Under the pieces are notes generated by a model. The model did not search any database. It had not been told where the DNA came from and worked only from the letters and a program-made list of their open reading frames with translations. Positions 16,851-26,225 of a DNA stretch of 64,000 bases are shown here, in pieces (positions within the stretch are counted from its first letter, which is position 1; every line of letters starts with the position of its first letter). The stretch is from the NCBI RefSeq assembly GCF_001857965.1, contig NZ_CP017774.1, forward strand, positions 3,787,215 to 3,851,214, read 5' to 3'. The stretch is from Flavobacterium commune. GTDB taxonomy: Bacteria > Bacteroidota > Bacteroidia > Flavobacteriales > Flavobacteriaceae. Both the position numbers and the translations under genes were made by a program.

Positions 16851-18224
16851 ATGACTTTAATAAAATCCATCTCAGGAATAAGAGGAACCATTGGAGGAAC
16901 TACAGGAAATGCTTTTACCCCAAATGATATTGTCACTTTTACAGCAGCTTTTGGTTTTTGGCTAAAATCTAAAGACACTACAAGAAAAAAAATAGTAATT
17001 GGTAGAGATGCCCGCCTTTCAGGAGAAATAGTTTCTAGGATTGTAAGTGGCACGCTACAATCAATGGGGTTAGACGTTGTTGATTTAGGATTATCTACAA
17101 CACCAACTGTAGAAATGGCAGTAGTTGCCGAAAAAGCTTTAGGAGGTATCATCCTGACAGCCAGTCATAATCCTAAGGAATGGAATGCCTTAAAATTACT
17201 AAATGAAAAAGGAGAATTTATTTCGGCCAAAGACATAACAACTATTTTAAAAAGTATTGAGTCTGAAAATTATGAATATGCTGATGTAGACCATTTAGGT
17301 AATTATACTATTAATACCGATTATTTTAACTTCCATATCGAAGCCATTAAAGCTTTGCCTTTAATTAATACGGAAGCTATTCAGAAAAGGAAATTCAAAG
17401 TAGTCATTGATGCGGTGAATTCTACCGGAGGAATTGCTGTTCCTTTATTATTGAATAGTTTGGGAGTAGATCAGATTGAACTATTGAATTGCGATCCCAC
17501 AGGCCAATTTGCACATAACCCGGAACCACTCACAGAAAACTTAACCGAATTAATCGCAAGAATGAAAGAGGGTAATTTTGATATTGGTATTGCAGTAGAT
17601 CCAGATGTCGACAGATTGGTTATTATTTGCGAAAATGGTGAGCCATTCAATGAGGAATATACGCTGGTAGCCGTATCGGATTATATATTATCGCACCAAA
17701 AAGGAAATACAGTTTCAAATTTATCCTCTACCCGTGCCCTAAAAGATATTACGGAAACAAGAGGAGGAAAATATTATTCAGCTGCTGTGGGAGAAGTAAA
17801 TGTGGTTGAAAAAATGAAAGAAGTCAATGCCATAATTGGCGGAGAAGGAAACGGCGGAGTAATCTATCCTGAATTGCATTATGGAAGAGATGCCTTGGTT
17901 GGAATTGGTTTTTTACTAAGTTATATGGCTGAATCTGGTCTATCATTATCTGTATTAAAAGAAAGATTCCCATTATATGCTATGTACAAACACAAAATAG
18001 ATCTTCCTGACAACTTATCAATGGATAGAATTTTGGAAAAAATAAAAGCAAAATTTTCCAATTATCCTATAATTACTATCGACGGAATCAAAATTGAAAT
18101 GGATAACAGTTGGGTTCACCTAAGAAAATCAAATACCGAGGCTATTTTACGTATCTATTCAGAAGCCAACACCTATGAAAAAGCTAAGGGAATTGCGTTA
18201 GAAATTAGCGATTTAGTTCTTTAA
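16851..18224 (+). CDS. glmM: Phosphoglucosamine mutase-like phosphohexomutase
   Basis: 457 residues of the alpha-D-phosphohexomutase superfamily. Visible are the phosphoserine loop ILTASHNPKEWNALK, the metal loop DPDVDRL, the sugar-binding loop GGEGNGGVIYPE and the phosphate-binding end RKSNTEAILRIYSEA. The usual Pro of SNTEP is Ala here. Members interconvert hexosamine 1- and 6-phosphates. It could be a housekeeping GlmM, or it could convert GlcNAc-1-P to GlcNAc-6-P for the NagB fusion. Location next to the GalNAc operon, inside the IS256 pair, favours the catabolic reading. A strong terminator follows. Confidence 0.85.
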   Translation: MTLIKSISGIRGTIGGTTGNAFTPNDIVTFTAAFGFWLKSKDTTRKKIVIGRDARLSGEIVSRIVSGTLQSMGLDVVDLGLSTTPTVEMAVVAEKALGGIILTASHNPKEWNALKLLNEKGEFISAKDITTILKSIESENYEYADVDHLGNYTINTDYFNFHIEAIKALPLINTEAIQKRKFKVVIDAVNSTGGIAVPLLLNSLGVDQIELLNCDPTGQFAHNPEPLTENLTELIARMKEGNFDIGIAVDPDVDRLVIICENGEPFNEEYTLVAVSDYILSHQKGNTVSNLSSTRALKDITETRGGKYYSAAVGEVNVVEKMKEVNAIIGGEGNGGVIYPELHYGRDALVGIGFLLSYMAESGLSLSVLKERFPLYAMYKHKIDLPDNLSMDRILEKIKAKFSNYPIITIDGIKIEMDNSWVHLRKSNTEAILRIYSEANTYEKAKGIALEISDLVL

Positions 18225-18248
18225 ACATTACTTACAAACCCGATAAAA

Positions 18249-18298
18249 GAAACCGTAAACTCAAAGATTAAGAATACAATCTTTGAATTTACGGTTTC
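18249..18298 (+). terminator. Terminator after the phosphohexomutase gene
   Basis: A long stem: GAAACCGTAAA and TCAAAGATT pair with AATCTTTGA and TTTACGGTTTC, with one opposed mismatch. It lies 25 bp past the stop codon. Confidence 0.8.
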
Positions 18299-18366
18299 AA
18301 TTTAAAGAGATTTGACAAAAATAAATTGGTTACATATCGTTTTTTGTATTCTATTTACATAAAAAA

Positions 18367-19736
18367 GGTAGTGTCTCACTAACTGTGTAAGTTGAAAAGT
18401 TATTCTGAAAAATATTTGAGCTCCTTTAAAAAGCTCAAAAATATTTTTCGGAAATAACTTTTTGTTATTTTTAACCTTACATAATTATGATTGACAAAGA
18501 CGACTTATTAAACAACAAGGATTTCTATAAATCCTTCAAGAATGCAGAAGATTTAACCTCATTCTTTCAAACGATGCACAAACGAGCTGTTGAACATATG
18601 CTCGAAGCCGAACTTGATGCTCATTTAGACAATGAAAAACACGATAAAACCACTAAGGGTAATTATCGCAACGGACACGGAACTAAAAAAATAAAGACCT
18701 CTTTTGGTCAACAAGAAATCAAAGTTCCTCGTGACAGAGATTCTTCCTTTAATCCCCTGCTTGTTCCTAAAAGAGAAAATATAGCCCAAGGTATTGAAAA
18801 TGTCATCATCTCACTTTATGCTAAAGGCATGAGTGTTAGTGATATTGAAGAACAGATCAAGGAGGTATATAATTTTGAAGTGTCTTCTTCGACTATATCA
18901 CGTATTACCAACACAATTACAAATGAAGTAGTTACTTGGCAAAACAGGCCACTAGAAGAGCTTTATTTAATTGTTTGGATGGATGGTATTGTTTTTAAGG
19001 TTAGAGAAGGTTCGAAAGTTATCAATAAAACTATTTATTTAGCTGTAGGGCTTAACAGAGATGGTAAAAAAGATGTTTTAGGAATGTGGCTTGGTAAGAA
19101 TGAAAGCAGTAGCTTTTGGATGAGTGTCTTGACTGATTTAAAAGCCCGTGGCGTTGAAGATATACTTATTACAGCTACCGATAATTTAAATGGATTTACT
19201 CAAACAATCCGAAGTGTTTTCCCTGAATCTCAAACACAAATCTGCGTGGTTCATCAAATTAGAAATGCTTGTAAATATGTCGTTTGGAAGGACCGAAAAC
19301 AATTTACTGCCGATATGAAACATATTTATAACGCTCCAACAAAACAAGCAGCAGAGTTGGCTTTAAACGATTTTGCAGACAAATGGGAATCCAAATATTC
19401 TTATGCAATTAAATCCTGGCGAGATAACTGGGATGAATTGACCGTATTTTTTGATTTTCCAATTGAAATTAGAAAAATCATTTATACAACAAATTTAATC
19501 GAGAACTTAAACGGAAAAATTAGAAAATACACTAAAAATAAAATGTCGTTCCCAACAGATGATGCTGTATTAAAATCGGTATTTTTGGCTTTAAGAGAAG
19601 CGACCAAAAAATGGTCAATGCCTATTCAAAATTGGGGAATTGTTTTAAACCAATTTACCCTTATATTTGAAAAAAGGCTCCGATTATAAAAACGAAGCCT
19701 TAACTTTTCAACTTACACACTTTTTGGGATAGTGTC
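18367..19736 (+). mobile_element. IS256-family insertion sequence, copy 2
   Basis: 1370 bp, same ends and orientation as copy 1 at 5694-7063. It has a perfect 8-bp target duplication, ATAAAAAA at 18359-18366 and 19737-19744, so this copy arrived by its own transposition and quite recently. Confidence 0.95.
18487..19689 (+). CDS. IS256-family (mutator-type) transposase, copy 2
   Basis: 400 residues, identical to copy 1 except Asn129 and Ala289. The DDE triad (Asp166, Asp232, Glu339) is intact. It lies between the phosphohexomutase and the PL6 lyase and interrupts no recognisable gene. Confidence 0.95.
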   Translation: MIDKDDLLNNKDFYKSFKNAEDLTSFFQTMHKRAVEHMLEAELDAHLDNEKHDKTTKGNYRNGHGTKKIKTSFGQQEIKVPRDRDSSFNPLLVPKRENIAQGIENVIISLYAKGMSVSDIEEQIKEVYNFEVSSSTISRITNTITNEVVTWQNRPLEELYLIVWMDGIVFKVREGSKVINKTIYLAVGLNRDGKKDVLGMWLGKNESSSFWMSVLTDLKARGVEDILITATDNLNGFTQTIRSVFPESQTQICVVHQIRNACKYVVWKDRKQFTADMKHIYNAPTKQAAELALNDFADKWESKYSYAIKSWRDNWDELTVFFDFPIEIRKIIYTTNLIENLNGKIRKYTKNKMSFPTDDAVLKSVFLALREATKKWSMPIQNWGIVLNQFTLIFEKRLRL

Positions 19737-19908
19737 ATAAAAAAACAGCTTACAAAAAATATTATTCAGATAGATTTTTTAGAATAAATTGTTTTATTGT
19801 TTATACATCTAATATCATTATCAAAATAAGAGCTTAATAATATTGTAAACTAATACAAATAATTATCGTGAAAACCAAAATAAATTCATTAACTTGGTTG
19901 TAAATATA

Positions 19909-21483
19909 TCATTCTTCTCTTGTAGCTGAAATTCGTTTCAACCTTACTTCTAACTCAGGAGATAACTTTCCTGTTTTATAATAATCCCCCAAAGTATTTA
20001 ACATCCATTTAGGAATCACTTGTTCAATACTAAGCGGTTTTTGCATAGTAGAATTACTTACAGCCTCATCAAAATTCAGCTCAATACCTTCAATATTATT
20101 ATAAAAGTTAGGCAATCCTGCAAGACTACTTTGAGCATTTTTGTTTTTCAAAAAATAAAAACCATTTTGTAAAACCATTTCAAATTGCTTTTCTTCAAGA
20201 CCTAACAATGGAGTAAGACCTGTTTGTTTACCCCAATAAATATTTTTATTCCACTGATTATTCCTATTCAAATCTTTATAATCATCTTTAAAAAAAGTGT
20301 AACCATACTTTTTATTGTCAAAAAAGGTGTTATCACTAAGCGTAATATGGTGAGGCACATTGTAGGGAAGGTTTTTCTCTTTTGAAAAATTCTTTCTAAG
20401 CTCTTCTAAAGGATTAAAATGGATGGTGTAACCATTGTTATTAACAAACATATTTTTAGCAATAATGCTTCCAAATGCAAGCGCATGTTCCGTTCCCTCA
20501 GCGCCAGTATTAAGATAAATAGCGGCATTACCCCTAGATTCAATTGTTTTTGACAAACTAAAATAATTCCCGGCTATAATGTGTTTGCTACCCCATATAT
20601 ACATGCCTCCATAGCCTTTATATTTTTCATCATCTGATAAAAAGAAATTATTAATCGCTACTTGTTTGTCACCATGACGAAAATTAAGAGTTCCTTGGCA
20701 ATTTAAAACTGTATTGGCATAATATACATTTTCCATTGACTTGCTGGTTACTATTTCTGATTCCGAATCCTGACGAATAAAAAGATTTGAATCAACTAAA
20801 CAACGACCAAGTGCATTTCGGTAATACCCTACACGGATAGCACCTCCGGCATTACCTTTCTTTTTGGGATTCGAGAAAAAGCAATGATCCACACGATGGT
20901 ACATTGGTGGTGCAATTACCTGGCTTGTTTTGTCTGGAGCTTTTTGATTGTTTAAGTTAATAACCTGATCGAAGGTAAGTTTATTCGTAAAACTACAATG
21001 GTCAATGCGACAATGTGTGGGGACATTTCCGTTTTCGTCCAATGATGTAGTAATGTATGCTGAATTAGCTTCATCGAAATTGTTAAATGCACAATTGGAA
21101 ACCCTGCAATAGCTGGCATACATAGCAATAAGTCCGGGTCCATGTGACTTCCATTGATTTGGATTACGGTTTCCATTGGTAAAATAAATGCCGTTAAGCT
21201 CTGTGTATGTACCATACATAGCCACTTTCACGTCTCCACAGAAAATTACACTACCTGGTGTTTCCGCAATTAAAACAATTGGTTTACTGCTGCTTCCATT
21301 TTGTTTAAGCAATAATTGAATATCCTTATATTCTCCCTTTTTAAATACCAGGCTGTCTCCGGGTCTCAAATTATTTAAGACTTTATATGTTTGAGCAACA
21401 TTATCAACATAGATTTTTTTGGCAAAAATGTTAGTGTTAATACCAATTAATACAACGAAAGATAAAAAACATTTAATGCGCAT
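19909..21483 (-). CDS. cslB: Chondroitinase B-type polysaccharide lyase, family PL6
   Basis: 524 residues from ATG 21483, chosen because MRIKCFLSFVVLIGINTNIFA is a signal peptide; an upstream ATG adds 31 unlikely residues. The right-handed beta-helix protein strongly resembles Pedobacter heparinus chondroitinase B. SEIVTSKSMENVYYANT and GTLNFRHGDKQVAINNF carry the catalytic Lys and Arg, 21 residues apart (K279 and R300 in the longer numbering), as in that enzyme. The calcium-binding Glu region is also present. It should cut dermatan sulfate at iduronate-GalNAc linkages by beta-elimination, in the periplasm or outside. It is the last gene of the susCD operon. Confidence 0.9.
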   Translation of the reverse strand: MRIKCFLSFVVLIGINTNIFAKKIYVDNVAQTYKVLNNLRPGDSLVFKKGEYKDIQLLLKQNGSSSKPIVLIAETPGSVIFCGDVKVAMYGTYTELNGIYFTNGNRNPNQWKSHGPGLIAMYASYCRVSNCAFNNFDEANSAYITTSLDENGNVPTHCRIDHCSFTNKLTFDQVINLNNQKAPDKTSQVIAPPMYHRVDHCFFSNPKKKGNAGGAIRVGYYRNALGRCLVDSNLFIRQDSESEIVTSKSMENVYYANTVLNCQGTLNFRHGDKQVAINNFFLSDDEKYKGYGGMYIWGSKHIIAGNYFSLSKTIESRGNAAIYLNTGAEGTEHALAFGSIIAKNMFVNNNGYTIHFNPLEELRKNFSKEKNLPYNVPHHITLSDNTFFDNKKYGYTFFKDDYKDLNRNNQWNKNIYWGKQTGLTPLLGLEEKQFEMVLQNGFYFLKNKNAQSSLAGLPNFYNNIEGIELNFDEAVSNSTMQKPLSIEQVIPKWMLNTLGDYYKTGKLSPELEVRLKRISATREE

Positions 21484-21594
21484 GGTTATTCTACTTTGGA
21501 TGTTATATGCCTTTAATTTGGAGTTGAAATATAAAAATGATTCTGGATTTAATGACCTAATATCCTTTTTGTTCATTTTTATGAAAATTATGAT

Positions 21595-22947
21595 TTACTC
21601 TTCCTGTTTATCTGTTTTTCTAATTGGATACCATTTGAACGGAGGTAACTGTTTTTTCCAACGCATGTATTCTTTGGTCATGGCATCAGAAATTATTATT
21701 TCAGTGCCAAGTAAATCTTTAGTTTCAGAAATATCATTTTTCAAATTATACAATTGAGGCTGCTGATTTGGAAGAAAAACCATTTTAAAATCTCCTTTAC
21801 GCATACATCCTCTATTGGTATTTACATACCAGAAAAGGGAACGATTATAATCCTTATCCGTAGGTGAATTAATCATTCTTATGAGATTCCTACCTTCAAG
21901 CCTAGCGTAAACACTATCTTTCAATTTGGCTCCTGCGGCAGTTAAAAAGGTAGGTAAAAAATCAAGTGTGGTAACTGGTATTTCGAATACAGTCCCCGGC
22001 TGTATTTTACCCTTCCAGCTCATAGCCATTGGCACTCGAATACCTCCTTCATACACATCACTTTTCATTCCACGCAATGGATAATTATCAGCAAAACTAT
22101 GTTCTACCTGTCCACCGTTATCATTCGTAAAAACAATAATAGTATTTTCTAATAAATTCAATTGTTCAAGTGCTCTATATATTTTACCCACGTTTTCATC
22201 CATATTGTAAGTGAGAGCGGCATTTAATGCGCGGTTACGATTGTTTAATTCTTTAGTAAACCTCTCCAACAATTCCGGTTTAGCTTGCATAGGTGTATGC
22301 GGTGCATTGAATGACACATAAAGATAAAAGGGTTTATCCTTATTCGCTTTAATGAACTCTACCGATTTATCTCCAATTGCATCTGTCGTATATGGAATGG
22401 TTGAAGCATCCAGTTGATTCCCGTTTTCTTCAATAAACCGTTTTTTGGTTACATCATAAGCACTGCTACCCCAGAGAAATCCCCAGAAATAATCAAAACC
22501 TCTTTTATTGGGATGAAAAGGAGCAGACAATCCCAAATGCCATTTACCAACAATACCTGTAGTATATCCCAAAGGTTTTAGATAATCACCAACTAATTTT
22601 TGTTTTGTTGGTAAACCAAGGCTATCAAGCGGAAGGTTATATTTTACCCCTTGAATAAAGTTTGTAGTGTGACCAAATTTTGCCTGATACACTCCTGTAA
22701 GCAAACCTGCCCTCGATGGACTACAAACAGCACCCGTAACATATCCATTAGTAAATTTTACACCTTCCTTCGCTACACGATCAATGTTTGGAGTAGGTAT
22801 TAATCGTGAAGATTGAAAACTAAAATCGGCATAACCAGCATCATCAGAAAGGATAAAGACAATATTAGGCTTTTGCTGCGCAAGGGAGCAATTAAAAATT
22901 AAGATACAACAGCTAATAAAAACTATATGAAATAATTTAGAACTCAT
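21595..22947 (-). CDS. S1-family sulfatase (exported)
   Basis: 450 residues with a signal peptide (FISCCILIFNCSLAQ). The alkaline-phosphatase-fold sulfatase signature is intact: metal-site PNIVFILSDDAGYAD, then the formylglycine site VCSPSRAGLLTG with Cys in a CxPSR context, GKWHLG, and FTNDNG for the remaining metal ligands. It should remove a sulfate ester from a chondroitin or dermatan oligosaccharide. The position (4-O, 6-O or 2-O) cannot be told by eye. It sits between the FGE and the PL6 lyase, on the same strand. The Cys needs conversion to formylglycine, which the FGE at 23073 can supply. Confidence 0.9.
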   Translation of the reverse strand: MSSKLFHIVFISCCILIFNCSLAQQKPNIVFILSDDAGYADFSFQSSRLIPTPNIDRVAKEGVKFTNGYVTGAVCSPSRAGLLTGVYQAKFGHTTNFIQGVKYNLPLDSLGLPTKQKLVGDYLKPLGYTTGIVGKWHLGLSAPFHPNKRGFDYFWGFLWGSSAYDVTKKRFIEENGNQLDASTIPYTTDAIGDKSVEFIKANKDKPFYLYVSFNAPHTPMQAKPELLERFTKELNNRNRALNAALTYNMDENVGKIYRALEQLNLLENTIIVFTNDNGGQVEHSFADNYPLRGMKSDVYEGGIRVPMAMSWKGKIQPGTVFEIPVTTLDFLPTFLTAAGAKLKDSVYARLEGRNLIRMINSPTDKDYNRSLFWYVNTNRGCMRKGDFKMVFLPNQQPQLYNLKNDISETKDLLGTEIIISDAMTKEYMRWKKQLPPFKWYPIRKTDKQEE

Positions 22948-23072
22948 GATTATTTGTTTGGTTAATGGATTAATACTTTACTTACTATACAAGAATATTA
23001 TCTACACTAAAAGCATAAATAATAATTTAAAACTGTTAAAGCGATACTCTTTTTCTATATTCTATTGTACAA

Positions 23073-24182
23073 TTACTTGACATCTGCCACACATCTAAAA
23101 CCAGTGTGTTGCAAACCAGTATCGGGTGATGACTTCATTCTTGCCGTAACGCGGTATCCTTTACAGTAAGAAGCATTACAAAGAAACGATCCTCCTCTAA
23201 CCACTTTTTTAGGAATAGTAGGCTCCATTGGGTCATGACTCTTTGAAGGTCCTTTGGGATTTTCTGAGACAGATTGTGTTAATTCTTTATAATACTCAGG
23301 CGTGTACCAATCACTACACCATTCCCAAACATTTCCTGCCATATCATACAAACCATAACCATTAGGCGAAAATGATTTTACAGGAGCTGCTACTGTAAAT
23401 TTATCAACAGCAGTATTCAAATAGGGAAATTTTCCCTGCCAAATATTTGCCTTGGGTTTCGCTTTTTCGGGCTCTTCATTTCCCCAAAAATATTTTTTAT
23501 CAATCAATCCTCCTCGAGCTGCAAACTCCCATTCAGCTTCGGTAGGTAATCTTTTGCCAGCCCATTTTGCATATGCATTTGCATCGTCCCATGAAATGTG
23601 TACTACAGGATAATTTTCTTTTCCATTAATAGTACTTTCAGGTCCGTGCGGATGTTTCCAGCTAGCCCCTTTAGTCCATGTCCACCATTGGGATGCATCA
23701 TTTAAATTAACTGCAGTAGTAGTAGGCGTAAAAACCAATGATGCCGCAACTAATAAACTTTCATCAGGTTTTGGAGTACCTGGAGGTAATTGTTTTTTTA
23801 TTTCTTCCCAATTGGGTTTTATTTCAGCAGTTGTGATATAGCCTGTTGCCTTTACAAATTTCTCAAATTGGGCATTAGTTACTTCGGTAGCATCCATCCA
23901 AAAACTTTTGACAATAACCTTATGTTGAGGATACTCATCGGATCTTCCTTCTTTATCCGAAGCCCCCATCAGAAATTCACCTCCGGAAATCTTCACCATC
24001 CCTTCGTAAGAAACTTTTTTTGATTTATTAACTGTATCTGAAGTTTTTCCAACAGAAAAACGAGCTGGTAAAGAAGCTTCACAACTCATTGTTTCATTAA
24101 TAGCTTTTTTATCATCCTGCTTATTTTTACAAGCAAAAAAGAAAAAAGATAATAATCCAAAAATGGCAACATTAGATTTCAT
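23073..24182 (-). CDS. Formylglycine-generating enzyme (SUMF1/FGE family), lipoprotein
   Basis: 369 residues. The N-terminus MKSNVAIFGLLSFFFFAC is a lipoprotein signal with the lipobox Cys. The FGE-sulfatase domain begins at MVKISGGEFLMGAS and contains NYPVVHISWDDANAYAKWAG, RLPTEAEWEFAARGG and GNVWEWCSDWY. RGGSFLCNASYCKGYR holds two cysteines (335 and 340) five residues apart, matching the copper-binding catalytic pair of true oxygen-dependent FGE. It should oxidise the CxPxR cysteine of sulfatases. A periplasmic, membrane-anchored location implies that the sulfatases in this operon are matured after export. It is flanked by a DUF4861 gene and a sulfatase on the same strand. Confidence 0.9.
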   Translation of the reverse strand: MKSNVAIFGLLSFFFFACKNKQDDKKAINETMSCEASLPARFSVGKTSDTVNKSKKVSYEGMVKISGGEFLMGASDKEGRSDEYPQHKVIVKSFWMDATEVTNAQFEKFVKATGYITTAEIKPNWEEIKKQLPPGTPKPDESLLVAASLVFTPTTTAVNLNDASQWWTWTKGASWKHPHGPESTINGKENYPVVHISWDDANAYAKWAGKRLPTEAEWEFAARGGLIDKKYFWGNEEPEKAKPKANIWQGKFPYLNTAVDKFTVAAPVKSFSPNGYGLYDMAGNVWEWCSDWYTPEYYKELTQSVSENPKGPSKSHDPMEPTIPKKVVRGGSFLCNASYCKGYRVTARMKSSPDTGLQHTGFRCVADVK

Positions 24183-24198
24183 TAACTATAATTGAATT

Positions 24199-25329
24199 TT
24201 ATTTTAAAATTACCAACAATGGATTCTTTAATCCCTGAGAAAAATGATTGAGATACTCAAACCATTGCGCTGAATTTGTAATTTTCCCTGCCTTATCCCA
24301 AACAGCTCCTGCATAATAAACTATTGGCTCACTATTTTTTGCCTCGGTTAGAGCTAATAATTGATTATTTCCTACCAACATATTCTTGACTTCAGTAGTT
24401 AAAACAGCACCAACCCCAGTCGTACCATCATTACCATGAGTAGGTTCCCAATACCCTATAATTCCTTGTTGCTCATTTAACAAAAGTACTCCACTTTCAG
24501 GTCTTTTACTTATACCAACTGCAACTGGTAATACTTTACTATCCACATAAGTGTAACTATTTTCTATTCGATTCAGTTGTAAACCTGCATCTAATGAAAT
24601 TATTCGAGTACATCTAACTTTGATACCAACTGCATCCCAAGTATCGTACTCCAATTGAAAAGTAGAACGTAAAGGACCATTATCCAGTAATTTCCATCGA
24701 TTGTAATTTCCGGAATAACGCACAGTATCTTTAATATAAGGTGCCATACTGCCTGCTCCTAAAGTAAAACCGACTTTGTAGTAATCTAATCCATTCCCGT
24801 GATCAACATGATACTCTCCTACCTTGTAGCGTTCATTTATAACCATTTTATCCGTTCGCTTTACCCAAACATCTAAACCATAAGCATCATCTCTTTTGCC
24901 TTCCAATGCTCTACCATAAGCTCTAAATGCAATACGGTCATTTTCCCAAGCAAAATCATCCAGTCTCTCAGGAACATAACGGGCAAAGGTTTTGGTTTGC
25001 AATACCATTGGTTTTCCTTTTTGTATAGATAGACCAACTGTTGTTTTGGCTTTGATACTTACTTGCACAAGTAAATTTTGAATTCCCGGAAGTCCTTTGT
25101 GTTCCAATTGATAGGGAATCTGCTTTTTAGTCTTAGCATTAATCACAACAAAATTTAACGTATCTATTTGAGGATAATGAGATAAGATGGTTTCCCATTT
25201 GATTGCTATAACAACTTCGTTTCTTTCTAAATTCGAATTATTCTGTATTTCAATAATTCTTTTTGTTTGGGACAAAAGTAGTAATGGAAAAAAAAGAAAT
25301 AATAAGCAAGCACTCTTAATGTATTTCAT
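24199..25329 (-). CDS. DUF4861 family exported protein
   Basis: 376 residues with a signal peptide (ACLLFLFFPLLLLSQ). It has the hallmarks of DUF4861: ARYVPERLDDFAWENDRIAFRAYG, DVWVKRTDKMVI, YHVDHGNGLDYYKVG and GPLRSTFQLEY. A second member lies at 62613-63812 in the other polysaccharide locus. Such proteins recur in loci that make unsaturated uronates, so a lyase or hydrolase role on oligouronides is plausible, but I assign no reaction. The conserved HVDHGNGLDYY and WEPTHG segments could supply catalytic or metal-binding residues. Confidence 0.8.
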   Translation of the reverse strand: MKYIKSACLLFLFFPLLLLSQTKRIIEIQNNSNLERNEVVIAIKWETILSHYPQIDTLNFVVINAKTKKQIPYQLEHKGLPGIQNLLVQVSIKAKTTVGLSIQKGKPMVLQTKTFARYVPERLDDFAWENDRIAFRAYGRALEGKRDDAYGLDVWVKRTDKMVINERYKVGEYHVDHGNGLDYYKVGFTLGAGSMAPYIKDTVRYSGNYNRWKLLDNGPLRSTFQLEYDTWDAVGIKVRCTRIISLDAGLQLNRIENSYTYVDSKVLPVAVGISKRPESGVLLLNEQQGIIGYWEPTHGNDGTTGVGAVLTTEVKNMLVGNNQLLALTEAKNSEPIVYYAGAVWDKAGKITNSAQWFEYLNHFSQGLKNPLLVILK

Positions 25330-25361
25330 GATAGTATTTTAGATTTTGTTCTGATATTTAT

Positions 25362-25400
25362 TTCCACTAACACTGCTTTTTGAAACAGTATTAGTGGAAA
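25362..25400. repeat. Intercistronic hairpin between kduD and DUF4861 gene
   Basis: TTCCACTAA and ACTG pair with CAGT and TTAGTGGAA around a 10-nt loop. It has no T run after it on the minus strand, so it is more likely an RNA stabiliser or processing site than a full terminator. Confidence 0.6.
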
Positions 25401-25416
25401 TAGCTTAAAATATTTA

Positions 25417-26199
25417 TTATTCATTAGAAGGTTTTCCAATGGTAGCAAGAATTCCTCCATCTACATAAAGGATGTGTCCGTTTACAAAATCACTCGCTTT
25501 TGAGCTTAAAAATATTGCCGCACCCTGTAAATCTTCTGGATCTCCCCATCTATTAGCAGGAGTTCTACTGATGATAAATTCATTAAATGGATGTCCGTCA
25601 ACTCTGATTGGAGCTGTTTGGCTGGTTGCAAAATAACCTGGACCAATACCATTAGTTTGAATATTAAATTTGGCCCATTCAGTTGCCATATTTTTAGTTA
25701 ACATTTTCAAACCTCCTTTAGCTGCAGCGTAAGCACTTACAGAGTCTCTTCCTAATTCGCTCATCATTGAACAAATGTTAATGATTTTACCTCCTCCGCG
25801 TTGAATCATCCCTTTGGCAACATTTTTTGAAACAATAAAGGGACTTATTAAATCTACATTTATTACCGCAGCGAAATCCTTAACCTCCATTTCGATAATA
25901 GGAGTTCTTTTGATAATACCTGCATTATTAATTAAAATATCAATTGGAGCCACTTCAGATTCTATTTTACTGATGCTGGCAATTACTGCTGCTTCATCAG
26001 TTACATCAAATACATATCCATAAGCTTCTATTCCTTCCGATTTGTATTCTGCGATAGCTTTGTCTATGTTTTCTTGCGAAAGATCGTTTACTACAATTTT
26101 TGCTCCGGCATATCCTAATCCTTTTGCCATAGCCATTCCTAAACCGTGAACTCCTCCTGTAATTAGTGCTGTTTTCCCTGTTAAATCAAATAAATTCAT
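25417..26199 (-). CDS. kduD: KduD-type short-chain dehydrogenase, paralog 1
   Basis: 260 residues, starting MNLFDLTGKTALITGG to match its paralog; an ATG 6 bp upstream is possible. Classical SDR features are GGVHGLGMAMAKGLG (NAD binding), NNAG, Ser in ICSMMSELGRDS and YAAAKGG (YxxxK). The C-terminus FVNGHILYVDGGILATIGKPSNE is almost identical to the copy at 51491. Family members reduce 2,5-diketo-3-deoxygluconate to KDG after unsaturated uronate release. It is cytoplasmic and sits in the chondroitin operon behind a sulfatase gene. KDG kinase and aldolase are not in the window. Confidence 0.87.
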   Translation of the reverse strand: MNLFDLTGKTALITGGVHGLGMAMAKGLGYAGAKIVVNDLSQENIDKAIAEYKSEGIEAYGYVFDVTDEAAVIASISKIESEVAPIDILINNAGIIKRTPIIEMEVKDFAAVINVDLISPFIVSKNVAKGMIQRGGGKIINICSMMSELGRDSVSAYAAAKGGLKMLTKNMATEWAKFNIQTNGIGPGYFATSQTAPIRVDGHPFNEFIISRTPANRWGDPEDLQGAAIFLSSKASDFVNGHILYVDGGILATIGKPSNE

Positions 26200-26225
26200 T
26201 GTCATTTTTTTTATTAAATACTTAA

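Noticed and set aside
5694-19736. Composite transposon moved as a unit by the two IS256 copies
   Set aside because: The outer flanks (AAAACTAA and ATAAAAAA) do not match, while copy 2 has its own perfect 8-bp duplication. Independent insertion explains the data better.
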